A DNA stretch of 41,298 bases, from positions 1 through 41,298 of the forward strand of contig JAKAFB010000026.1 of the NCBI GenBank assembly GCA_021818105.1, read 5' to 3'. Below are positions 6,994-14,100 of the stretch, one piece after another. Position 1 is the stretch's first letter; every line of letters begins with the position of its first letter. The position numbers and the translations under genes were made by a program. Source of the DNA: Acidobacteriota bacterium (GTDB taxonomy: Bacteria; Acidobacteriota; Terriglobia; Terriglobales; Acidobacteriaceae). The notes under the pieces were generated by a model, which searched no databases, was not told the DNA's origin, and saw only the letters and a program-made list of their open reading frames with translations.

Positions 6994-7311
6994 ATGACAA
7001 TGAAAACACTTACCCCCGAGCAGAAGCAGGCGCTGGCAACGCTGCGCTCTTCCCTGGGCGGCATCAGCGAGCAGAAGAGACAGGCGCAAAAGCGCCTGGT
7101 GACTGCACGCAAGGCCATCCAGAAATTTCTTGAAGCGCATCCGGCTACGGTGCCGCAGATTGCCGCGGCACTCCAGATGCCGACGGATGAGGCTCTCTGG
7201 CATGTAACCGGAATGCGCAAGTACGGCAAAGTGGCGGAGAGCGGTGAAGAGGGCGATTATCCGCTGTATGCCTTGGTTGTCCAGGAAGACAGGGTAGCGG
7301 CGGCCCAATAG
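6994..7311 (+). CDS. small winged-helix-like protein inside the qmo-like operon
   Basis: A 105-aa protein of unassigned family. The N-terminal half (about 5-50) is a long basic amphipathic helix rich in Lys, Arg and Gln. The second half (ATVPQIAAALQMPTDEALWHVTGMRKYGKVAESGE...YPLYAL) reads like a helix-turn-helix followed by a wing. There are no Cys residues or membrane segments. It is preceded by AGGAAACGCC and its ATG lies 35 nt after the qmoB-like stop; it ends 19 nt before the qmoC-like start, so it is clearly part of the operon. It could be a DNA-binding regulator, or a winged-helix scaffold that mediates protein contacts within the complex; the sequence does not decide. Confidence 0.75.
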   Translation: MTMKTLTPEQKQALATLRSSLGGISEQKRQAQKRLVTARKAIQKFLEAHPATVPQIAAALQMPTDEALWHVTGMRKYGKVAESGEEGDYPLYALVVQEDRVAAAQ

Positions 7312-7330
7312 CGCCGGGAGAGAGAATGCG

Positions 7331-8509
7331 ATGGCACGCGTAGTCAATCCATCCCTAGTGAAGACAATCCGCAAGCATGGAGCGGGAAGGCATCTCGACA
7401 TCAGTGCATGCTTCAACTGCGGCAATTGCACGGCCGTATGCCCCCTGGCCGAAGATTCAGGCGGCTTTCCGCGTCGGGTGATTCGCATGGCTCAGGTGGG
7501 CATGGAAAAGGAACTTCTCGCGAGCGAGGAGTTGTGGCGCTGTTATGCCTGCGGTGAATGCACGCAGACATGTCCTCGTCAGGCCGATCCCGCAGGATTT
7601 ATGGCCGCAGCGCGCAGCTATGCTATCGCGCGTTATGACGTCACAGGCCTGGCTGCACTCGCCAATCGCTCGCTGCTGGGCAACTTGGCAGTCTTCGGGC
7701 TTTTCTCCTCCATATTCTCTGCTCTGCTTCTGTCCAGGATGGCGCCCGGCAACCCAAGTCTCCCGCTGTTTCACTTTCTTCCTGGAGAGTGGATTCACAA
7801 CATCGGCGTCGCATTGTTCGTCGTCGTTGGCCTCAGCGCATTCTTCGGCATGGCGTCGATGACGTGGCGCGTCTGGAGTCAGCAGCGCAGTGGGGGCACA
7901 TCTCTACGACTGGCCACGCTGCCCGGCGCCTTTTACTCTGCAATTGCAGAGGCCCTTCTGCATCGCCGCTTCCAACAGTGCAATGAGGACGCCGGTGCAA
8001 CAGAGCATGCTGCACAGCCCTGGTACGTGCGTCCATGGCTGGTGCACGCCTCCGTGATGGGCGGCTTTGTTGCCATGCTGATAGCCACCACGCTGGACTT
8101 CCTGATCAAGCCCATCGGTTCAGCCGTTCCGCCATGGTACCCCATGCGCATTCTGGGCACCGTGGGCGGCTTGGTGTGTCTCTATGGTCTGTCCATCGTG
8201 CTGCTAAGGCGTGCGCAGGGCAGGGAGCACCCGTACAAGAAGAGCGCCTTTGCTGATTGGTTCTTCCCCACACTGCTCGCGCTTACTGTACTCACGGGAA
8301 TCGTCTGTGAAGTGATCGTTTATCTGCCCGCGCCCACAACTTTCGGTCACATGGTCTTCTTCGCGCATGTGGTGCTGGCCATGGATGTAGTCGCGCTGTT
8401 GCCGCTCACCAAATTTGCGCACGTACTCTATCGAACGCTGGCTCTCACGCTGTTTGCCTGGAGGCACGCGCCTGCCAAAGTTACAGCTTCAGCGCAAGCT
8501 GAGGCCTAG
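7331..8509 (+). CDS. QmoC-like membrane subunit (HdrC ferredoxin plus heme-b-type membrane domain)
   Basis: A 392-aa fusion. The soluble N-terminus is HdrC-like, with two [4Fe-4S] motifs: C27/C30/C33/C37 and C71/C74/C77/C81, each followed by a Pro. The remainder is a membrane domain of about five to six helices starting near residue 120, related to the HdrE/NarI cytochrome-b type. Candidate heme ligands are the His residues in PWLVHASVMGG, FGHMVFFAHVVLAMDVV and LTKFAHVLYR. It has no HdrB-type CCG domain. This arrangement is characteristic of QmoC, which links the complex to the (mena)quinone pool at the inner face of the membrane. Start ATG 7331 follows GGGAGAGAG. It ends 31 nt before the dsrE2-like gene. 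Confidence 0.88.
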   Translation: MARVVNPSLVKTIRKHGAGRHLDISACFNCGNCTAVCPLAEDSGGFPRRVIRMAQVGMEKELLASEELWRCYACGECTQTCPRQADPAGFMAAARSYAIARYDVTGLAALANRSLLGNLAVFGLFSSIFSALLLSRMAPGNPSLPLFHFLPGEWIHNIGVALFVVVGLSAFFGMASMTWRVWSQQRSGGTSLRLATLPGAFYSAIAEALLHRRFQQCNEDAGATEHAAQPWYVRPWLVHASVMGGFVAMLIATTLDFLIKPIGSAVPPWYPMRILGTVGGLVCLYGLSIVLLRRAQGREHPYKKSAFADWFFPTLLALTVLTGIVCEVIVYLPAPTTFGHMVFFAHVVLAMDVVALLPLTKFAHVLYRTLALTLFAWRHAPAKVTASAQAEA

Positions 8510-8540
8510 CCACAACGCATTTGCGAAAGGAAACACAATC

Positions 8541-9101
8541 ATGCTCGCCGCATCGGCCGACATCGAAGTCCAAAACATGATTCAGCAACTGGCGGAGCGC
8601 GTCGACGCGCTTGAAAGATCTGCAGGCAACAACCGCCTCTCGATCGGCGTTATGAGCGGCAATCTCGATACGACAATGGCCGCATTCATCATTGCCATGG
8701 GTGCCGTGGCCTATGACATGGAGGTGGACATGTTTTTCACGTTCTGGGCCACCGCGGCGTTGCGTGATCCAAGGAAGTCAGCAAGCAAGGGACTGCTGGA
8801 CAGAATGTTCGGATGGATGCTGCCGCGCAGTTCGCAAGCGTTGCCGCTCTCCAAGATGCAGATGGCGGGCATGGGACCAAAGATGATTCGCTCTGTGATG
8901 AAGGCGCGCGGAGTCAAGTCACTGGAAGAACTGATGCGGGATGCCGCTGAGCTTGGGGTTCGCATTCACGTGTGTGAAATGTCGATGGGCGTGATGGGCC
9001 TCAAGGAGGAAGAGATGATTGATTATCCCAATCTCGACTACGTGGGTGTCGGATCCTTCATCCAGATGATCGGCGAGTCGAAGCAGGCGATCTTCCTTTA
9101 G
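8541..9101 (+). CDS. DsrE2/DsrE-like sulfur-transfer protein
   Basis: A 186-aa member of the DsrE/DsrF/DrsH-like group. A short coiled-coil leader (about 8-28, IQQLAERVDALERS) precedes the core, which starts RLSIGVMSGNLDTTMAAFIIAMGAVAYDMEVDMFFTFW. The probable persulfide-carrying residue is C145 in IHVCEMSMGVMG, a pattern seen in DsrE2 proteins. The hydrophobic stretch at about 46-70 could be membrane-associated, as proposed for DsrE2. The ATG follows GAAAGGAAAC. As last gene of the operon with TusA and Qmo-like subunits it likely relays sulfur to or from TusA, as reported for TusA-DsrE2 pairs in sulfur oxidisers; direction of flow is inferred. Confidence 0.87.
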   Translation: MLAASADIEVQNMIQQLAERVDALERSAGNNRLSIGVMSGNLDTTMAAFIIAMGAVAYDMEVDMFFTFWATAALRDPRKSASKGLLDRMFGWMLPRSSQALPLSKMQMAGMGPKMIRSVMKARGVKSLEELMRDAAELGVRIHVCEMSMGVMGLKEEEMIDYPNLDYVGVGSFIQMIGESKQAIFL

Positions 9102-9127
9102 CAGAAGCTCCGCGAAGGCAAGTATGC

Positions 9128-9538
9128 TTACCTATCTGCCCTGGCTTTGCTGGTAACGGGCTTTCGCGCATCGCGCACAAATCGCGTCATCGATTTTGAC
9201 AGATGTTCGAGCACGGCGGCCCATTCTTCCAGATGTTGTTCTCCCTGCCGGGTCAGTCTATACACGCGGCGCGCGGGGCCACGGCCCTCTGTTTCCCATT
9301 CGGATTTGACGTTTCCATTCGTCTCCAGCCTGCGCAGGGTCCGGTAAAGCACGCCCTTTTCAATCGTGGTATCGGTAAGCGCGTGTCCTTCCAGGGCTGC
9401 GGAGAGATCGTAGCCGTAGGTTTTGCCCTTCATCTTCAAGAGCAGAAGGACCACCGGCTCTACAAAACGATAGAGATTGCCCATTCCGCAGGAGCAGGGA
9501 TAGTCTTTGCCGTGACGTGCGCAGATACGCTTTCGCAT
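9128..9538 (-). CDS. PadR-family regulator with Cys-rich N-terminus
   Basis: A 136-aa PadR protein. The winged helix follows the Cys-rich leader (about residues 22-105): VEPVVLLLLKMKGKTYGYDLSAAL, then KGVLYRTLRRLETNGNVKSEWE and RRVYRLTRQG, the usual PadR pattern; the last 30 residues are the dimerisation helix. Unusually, the N-terminus has C6, H9, C15 and C17 (C-x2-H-x5-C-x-C), which could bind a metal or Fe-S cluster or react with persulfide. The start at 9538 has a strong AGGAGG at about 6 nt; longer readings lack one. It is convergent with the qmo-like operon and divergent from the nifX-like gene. A palindrome at 9666-9684 is its likely operator, and the same motif lies upstream of arsR1. 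Confidence 0.88.
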   Translation of the reverse strand: MRKRICARHGKDYPCSCGMGNLYRFVEPVVLLLLKMKGKTYGYDLSAALEGHALTDTTIEKGVLYRTLRRLETNGNVKSEWETEGRGPARRVYRLTRQGEQHLEEWAAVLEHLSKSMTRFVRDARKPVTSKARADR

Positions 9539-9635
9539 GTGTGCCTCCTCCAGCCAAGAGTCAGCATCTGTCAACGGCTTCACACTATCACAAATTGCCA
9601 TCAGGGTGCGAACTGCACTGAATGCGCGTGCGCAC

Positions 9636-9664
9636 TTGCGGCAGACATATCAGGGAACTACAAT
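9636..9664 (+). promoter_or_regulatory. sigma70-like promoter of the nifX-like gene
   Basis: TTGCGG (-35, 9636-9641) and TACAAT (-10, 9659-9664) are separated by exactly 17 bp. The predicted start near 9671 falls inside the PadR-like palindrome, which would allow simple repression. Confidence 0.6.
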
Positions 9665-9665
9665 A

Positions 9666-9684
9666 TAGGTGTTATGTACACCTA
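9666..9684. promoter_or_regulatory. PadR-like operator TAGGTGT-N5-ACACCTA
   Basis: A perfect 7-5-7 inverted repeat sits between the divergent padR and nifX-like genes and overlaps the inferred plus-strand start site. Its core GGTGT-N5-ACACC recurs twice at 2163-2198. Location beside padR supports PadR as the ligand. Confidence 0.6.
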
Positions 9685-9794
9685 ATCGCCATGACCGCTT
9701 GCTCATATTGCACGTATGGATCAAGAGTGCTGGATTGCAACAGTTCCTGCGCGATGTCACAAGCGGCCGTTCCAAGGAAAGGATGTTGAACGCC

Positions 9795-10133
9795 ATGCGT
9801 ATCGCCATACCCGTGACGGGGCAGTGCCTCGAGCCGCATTTTGGACACTGCGAAAAGTTTGTCTTCACCGACGTCGATCCCATATCGCACCAGATTCTCG
9901 CCACCACCGAGGCGCCCGCGCCTGAACATGAGCCGGGCCTTCTGCCGCCATGGCTCACGCAACGAGGAGTGACCCATGTAATTGCCGGCAACATGGGAGC
10001 CCGAGCGCGCTCTCTGCTAGAGGATGCATCAGTTGAGGTGATGACCGGCGCACCGGAACAGCCGGCTCAGGCGCTCGTGCGTCAATATCTTGAAGGAACA
10101 CTGGTGACCGGCGAAAACTCCTGTCACCACTGA
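9795..10133 (+). CDS. NifX/NafY-type dinitrogenase iron-molybdenum cofactor domain protein
   Basis: A 112-aa protein starting MRIAIPVTGQCLEPHFGHCEKFVFTDVD, the signature of the NifX/NifB-C-terminal/NafY domain (ribonuclease-H-like fold). It continues with GVTHVIAGNMGARARSLLEDASVEVMTG and ends in a Cys/His tail. Stand-alone members outside nif clusters are thought to bind or carry metal clusters; function is largely unproved. The ATG at 9795 is taken because the family starts M-[KR]-IA[IV]PV; an in-frame ATG at 9783 sits too close to the AAGGAAAGG site. It is transcribed from the promoter at 9636-9664 and faces padR, so it probably belongs to the same metal- or redox-responsive circuit as the qmo-like operon. 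Confidence 0.83.
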   Translation: MRIAIPVTGQCLEPHFGHCEKFVFTDVDPISHQILATTEAPAPEHEPGLLPPWLTQRGVTHVIAGNMGARARSLLEDASVEVMTGAPEQPAQALVRQYLEGTLVTGENSCHH

Positions 10134-10495
10134 GTGCAGGCTCAAGAGGCCGGAGATGTTTGTCGCAGAACCATTGGGTGCTGGATAGACGCCTATCGCG
10201 TACAAGCACTGCCTGCACTGTCCTTCCCTCACGCGGCTCTCGCGATCGATGGGATTCTGGCCCTACCTGACTCCGGCCTCTTGAGGCGTTCGCCCAAAGC
10301 GAACGGCCACGCTGACATGTCTTAATAGCTGTGAATCGGTGCTGAACCGAGGCCACGCCGCGAGAGGGAATTCCCTTTACTTCCCGGCGATTCAGTCGCA
10401 TAATCGCGCAGACATAGAGTACGCGTTTCCCCCGGTCCTCCTCCAATCTGTCTTATCGCGAGTGATCTCTATGCAATTCAAGGAGGCTATTCCAA
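10134..10495. repeat. 362-bp non-coding stretch holding a 15-bp perfect inverted repeat 115 bp apart
   Basis: CTCAAGAGGCCGGAG at 10141-10155 recurs as its exact reverse complement at 10271-10285, giving a 145-bp unit beginning right after the nifX-like stop codon. No coding sequence or ribosome-binding site is convincing inside it. It could be a long stem-loop, a small RNA or a miniature element; no target-site duplication is obvious. The rest, up to 10495, is leader of the next gene with a strong AAGGAGG near its end. Confidence 0.5.
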
Positions 10496-11320
10496 ATGAA
10501 AATGTTCAGGCCAATTCTGTTGGGACTGTCTTTCGCTGTTGCCTGTGGTTCGATGGCCAAGGCGCAACAAGCTGCCACTCCAGTGCCCAAGATTCTGCAG
10601 ATTACGCGGGAGTGGGTGAAAGCCGGCAAGGCCGGCACGGTTCATGACAAGTCTGAGAGCGCCTTTGTGAAAGCCATGGCGGAGGCAAAGTCGCCCACCC
10701 ACTACACGGCGATGTGCTCGCTCTCCGGCAAATTGCGCTGCCTATACTTTACGGGTTACGCATCGTACGATGCGTGGCAGAAGGACACTGAGGCGGTAGG
10801 AAAGAACAAGGAGCTGTCATCACAGCTGGATGCGGCGCTGGTTGCCGATGGTGACCTGCTAGATTCAGTGGACCAGGCCGTCCTTACCTATGAGCCTGAC
10901 CTGAGCTATCACGCAAAAGGGGATTTGTCCGCGGCGCGCTTCATGGAGATTACTGAGTTCCATGTTCGCCTGGGTCACGCCAAGGAATTCGCTGATCTGT
11001 CAAAAATGTACATCGCCGCTTGCGAGAAGTCGGGAAGCAGCGCGCACTGGGCAATATTCCGCTTGGATTACGGTGGCCCCAGTGGCGTCTATCTTCTCCT
11101 CAGCTCTGACAAATCGATGGCCGAAATTGACAGCAGCGATGCTGAGGGCAAAAAAATCCAGGCAGCCATGGGCGAAGAGGGCATGAAGAAGTTCAGGGAT
11201 CTCGAAACTTCGGCGGTGGAGAGTGTGAGCAGTCAGTTGTTCGCCATCAATCCGCACCAGAGCTACGTTCCCGACGAATGGATCAAGGCGGCTCCTGACT
11301 TCTGGAGTCCTGCGCAGTAG
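10496..11320 (+). CDS. secreted hypothetical protein, 274 aa
   Basis: I do not recognise a named family. The protein starts with a clear signal peptide (MKMFRPILLGLSFAVACGSMAKA, cleavage probably after AKA at about 23). The mature part appears as two similar halves: one around residues 33-130 (VPKILQITREWVKAGKAGTVHDKSE...) and one around 145-230 (ARFMEITEFHVRLGHAKEFADLSKM). Both read x-[IT]-x-x-[FW]-[HV]-[VR]-x-G-[KH]-[AS], which resembles the dimeric alpha/beta-barrel (NIPSNAP/antibiotic-monooxygenase-like) pattern; this is only a hint. It has a strong AAGGAGG site. A hairpin at 11365-11389 follows. No link to the sulfur genes is evident. Confidence 0.75.
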   Translation: MKMFRPILLGLSFAVACGSMAKAQQAATPVPKILQITREWVKAGKAGTVHDKSESAFVKAMAEAKSPTHYTAMCSLSGKLRCLYFTGYASYDAWQKDTEAVGKNKELSSQLDAALVADGDLLDSVDQAVLTYEPDLSYHAKGDLSAARFMEITEFHVRLGHAKEFADLSKMYIAACEKSGSSAHWAIFRLDYGGPSGVYLLLSSDKSMAEIDSSDAEGKKIQAAMGEEGMKKFRDLETSAVESVSSQLFAINPHQSYVPDEWIKAAPDFWSPAQ

Positions 11321-11364
11321 AACGACATGTAGAATTTGATCCTCTGGTCCACGCATTGCGGAGT

Positions 11365-11389
11365 GCGGCTTCGGGTCGGCCGAAGCCGC
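11365..11389 (+). terminator. hairpin terminator after the secreted hypothetical gene
   Basis: GCGGCTTCGG and CCGAAGCCGC form a perfect 10-bp stem around GTCGG, 44 nt after the stop codon. The following TTCTGCATT is only weakly U-rich. Confidence 0.55.
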
Positions 11390-11611
11390 TTCTGCATTCG
11401 CTTCTGCAAGTGGGCCTCTCCCGCCAGGGAGGGCGAACCTCAGGGCAGAACTGTCCGTCTTTGTTACCCTATAGAAGCAACAATGTGAAGGCGCGCTTTC
11501 GAGTTTCCCTTGACAGCCTCGGAACCGTGCGGAGCGGGCATCCGTTGATGCATGCCTTCACGCACGAGGCCGCGCGCAAGCGTGCCATCCCAATGCAACG
11601 AGATATCCACC

Positions 11612-12790
11612 ATGGCATCCACACATGACCCCATCTCTCTGCCTGAGCTCACCACGGACGAGCTCTCCCGCTACTCGCGCCACATCATCCTGCCCGAAGT
11701 GGGCATCGAAGGCCAGCGCAAGCTGAAGGCGGCTAAAGTGCTCTGCGTGGGTACGGGTGGACTCGGTTCACCGCTCGCATTCTATCTGGCTGCTGCGGGC
11801 ATCGGCACGCTCGGGCTGGTGGATTTCGACGTGGTGGACGCCAGCAATTTGCAGCGCCAGATCATCCACTCCACCCAAGACATCGGCCGCAAGAAACTTG
11901 ACTCTGCTGAGGAAAAACTCAAGGCGTTGAACCCTGCGCTCAACGTTGTAAAGCACGAAACAATGCTTTCCAGCGCCAACGCGCTTGAGATTCTCAAGGA
12001 TTACGATATCGTTGCCGACGGTACAGACAATTTCCCCACACGTTACCTCGTCAACGATGCCTGCGTGCTGCTCGGCAAACCGAATGTCTATGGCTCCATC
12101 TTTCGCTTCGAAGGGCAGGCCAGCGTGTTTGCAACCAAGGAGGGCCCGTGCTATCGCTGCCTGTATCCTGAGCCCCCGCCGCCGGGGCTAGTGCCTAGCT
12201 GCGCTGAGGGAGGCGTGCTGGGCATACTTCCAGGACTGGTGGGCGTGATCCAGGCTACTGAGGCCATCAAGCTGATTCTGGGCAAGGGCGATTCGCTCGT
12301 GGGCCGGTTGCTGCTGGTGGACGCGCTGGGGATGCGCTTCCGCGAGCTCAAGCTGCGCAAGAACCCCGAGTGCCCCGTGTGCGGCACAAATCCAACCGTG
12401 ACCAAGTTAATTGACTATCAGCAGTTCTGCGGCATCAAGCCGGAGACACAGGAGGAGAAGTCGTTGAAGAATGGAATTCCGCAGCTCTCCGTCAAGGAGC
12501 TGAAGCGGCGGCTCGATGCCGGCGAAGACATGTTCATCCTTGACGTGCGCGAGCCCTACGAGTACCAAATTGCCAATATCGGCGGAACACTGATTCCGCA
12601 GAATGAAGTGCCGCAGCGCCTTGGGGAGATTGACCGAGATCGCGAAATCGTGGTGCAGTGCCGCAGCGGCGCGCGCTCGCAGCGCATTGCAGAGTTTCTC
12701 AAGCAGGCTGGCTATGCAAAGGTCGTCAACCTTGCCGGCGGCATCCTGGCCTGGAGCGACGAGATTGATCCGACCGTGAAAAAGTATTGA
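11612..12790 (+). CDS. MoeB/ThiF-type adenylyltransferase fused to rhodanese (MoeZ/MoeBR type)
   Basis: A 392-aa two-domain enzyme. The E1-like domain has YSRHIILPEVGIEGQRKL, the ATP loop GTGGLG (47-52), DFDVVDASNLQRQ and ADGTDNF. CYRC and CPVC form the zinc site, and VPSCAEGGVLG carries the family's active-site-region Cys. The C-terminal rhodanese domain (about 290-385) has DVREPYEY and active C350 in CRSGAR. Such proteins adenylate the C-terminal Gly of MoaD/ThiS/CysO-type carriers and then load sulfur from a rhodanese persulfide. ATG 11612 gives the typical family N-terminus; a longer in-frame start exists at 11552. The matching carrier protein is not in the window; the JAMM peptidase at 1447-1953 is a possible partner. 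Confidence 0.92.
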   Translation: MASTHDPISLPELTTDELSRYSRHIILPEVGIEGQRKLKAAKVLCVGTGGLGSPLAFYLAAAGIGTLGLVDFDVVDASNLQRQIIHSTQDIGRKKLDSAEEKLKALNPALNVVKHETMLSSANALEILKDYDIVADGTDNFPTRYLVNDACVLLGKPNVYGSIFRFEGQASVFATKEGPCYRCLYPEPPPPGLVPSCAEGGVLGILPGLVGVIQATEAIKLILGKGDSLVGRLLLVDALGMRFRELKLRKNPECPVCGTNPTVTKLIDYQQFCGIKPETQEEKSLKNGIPQLSVKELKRRLDAGEDMFILDVREPYEYQIANIGGTLIPQNEVPQRLGEIDRDREIVVQCRSGARSQRIAEFLKQAGYAKVVNLAGGILAWSDEIDPTVKKY

Positions 12791-12828
12791 GAGCTATGAC
12801 TCGCTCAACAAAATGAGCATCATCCAAC

Positions 12829-12858
12829 AAGGCCCGACTCCATCTGGAATCGGGCCTT
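12829..12858. terminator. hairpin between convergent genes, probably bidirectional terminator
   Basis: AAGGCCCGACTCC and GGAATCGGGCCTT form a 13-bp stem with one G:U pair around ATCT. It lies 38 nt after the MoeBR stop and 22 nt from the stop of the convergent PIN-TRAM gene. Confidence 0.75.
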
Positions 12859-12880
12859 CCTTTGTTGACAGCCTTCGGTA

Positions 12881-13915
12881 CTATCGCGCAATCTCCGCAG
12901 GTGTCGAGCGCTGCGGCTCCCCATTCCGCGGCGTCTCCTCCATCTTGCCGAAGATCATTTTGCCGCTCGCGGTTTGCAGAACGCTGGTCACGGAGATGTC
13001 TACGGGCTTGCCAATCATCTTGCGCGCATTGTCCACCACGACCATGGTGCCATCGTCCAGATAGCCAACGCCCTGGTTGTATTCCTTGCCTTCTTTCAGA
13101 ATCAAAACGTTCATGCGCTCGCCGGGCAGCACTACGGGTTTGAGCGCATTGGCCAGGTCATTGATGTTCAGCACCTCAACATGATGCAGGTGGGCCACCT
13201 TGTTCAGATTGAAGTCGTTGGTTACCACCTTGGCCTCCCACTTCTTTGCCAGTTCCAGCAGCTTCAGGTCCACCTCGCGAATGGACGGGAAATCGTCTGG
13301 CACAATCTGCACCTGAATTTTGTCGCTGGCTTGCATGCGCTGCAACATGTCCAGGCCGCGGCGCCCGCGCTGGCGTTTGGAGCCGTCAGTCGAATCCGCC
13401 ACAATCTGCAGCTCGCGCAGCACGAACTCGGGCACCACCATCATGCCGTCGATGAAGCCGGCTTCGGCAATATCTGCGATGCGGCCGTCGATGATAACGC
13501 TCGTATCCAGCACCTTGGCGCTGCGTCGGTTGGGTCGCTCGCCGGAGAAGATCACACCTAGCGCCGCCGGATTGAGCAGATCTCCCTTGCTGGCGCCGAC
13601 AAGTAGGCCTACGTAGGTCATCAGCAGCAGCACAAAGATCTGCAGCACCGCTGAGGTTCCGCTACTGATGGGCGCACTGCGCAACACCAGGCAGAACAGC
13701 GCCGCGCCAAAGATGCCCAGCACGCTGCCCACCACGGCTCCAATCAGCCGCCGCAAGCTCAGCGCGCGCACGCGCAGCTCAAAGACGATGACAGCGCCTG
13801 CTCCTGCCGCGCCCGCCAGTGCCGCAATCCAACCCGGCAACCCAAACGGACGAAGAAAGAAACAAACGCCAGCCAGGACAAGGACAAATAGAAGACGAAT
13901 CAGAACAAGATCCAT
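12881..13915 (-). CDS. PIN-TRAM membrane protein (YacL-like)
   Basis: A 344-aa protein with four hydrophobic helices in residues 1-110, then a PIN nuclease domain starting VLDTSVIIDGRIADI (acidic residues D137 and D143), with E165-like and VTNDFNLNKVA elements, and a C-terminal TRAM domain (about 280-330, GVGYLDDGTMVVVDNARKMIGK). This is the architecture of Bacillus YacL, a membrane-anchored putative RNase. The start MDLVLIRLL at 13915 has AAAGGCGGG upstream; a 12-codon longer reading lacks a site. Length matches the family. It is convergent with the MoeBR gene, separated by a hairpin. No link to sulfur metabolism is suggested. Confidence 0.9.
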   Translation of the reverse strand: MDLVLIRLLFVLVLAGVCFFLRPFGLPGWIAALAGAAGAGAVIVFELRVRALSLRRLIGAVVGSVLGIFGAALFCLVLRSAPISSGTSAVLQIFVLLLMTYVGLLVGASKGDLLNPAALGVIFSGERPNRRSAKVLDTSVIIDGRIADIAEAGFIDGMMVVPEFVLRELQIVADSTDGSKRQRGRRGLDMLQRMQASDKIQVQIVPDDFPSIREVDLKLLELAKKWEAKVVTNDFNLNKVAHLHHVEVLNINDLANALKPVVLPGERMNVLILKEGKEYNQGVGYLDDGTMVVVDNARKMIGKPVDISVTSVLQTASGKMIFGKMEETPRNGEPQRSTPAEIAR

Positions 13916-14100
13916 GGTAAGCCCGCCTTTGCTGGCTAGCACACCATACACCAGCCGGCCATAGTTGGCGAGTATGCCTACCCGTGCTTTGAGCCGTCAA
14001 GTGGTTCCGTCGTCAGGATTTTGTCATGCCAAACGAATGGGGGCGGGGCGGGCTCCGGCAGGAATGGTCTGGAGCCGCCACTCCCCGCGCCATCTGTGGC

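Noticed and set aside
5850..7229. 459-codon minus-strand frame opposite the qmoB-like gene
   Set aside because: Antisense shadow with low-complexity composition and no ribosome-binding site.
3121..8509. sHdr-type sulfur-oxidising heterodisulfide reductase cluster
   Set aside because: No HdrB (CCG-domain) protein and no lipoate-binding LbpA are present. A membrane QmoC-like subunit and two HdrA-like subunits fit Qmo better.
14045..14083. Terminator of the receiver gene from GGCTCC/GGAGCC
   Set aside because: The stem is only six bases with a 14-nt loop and there is no T-tract.
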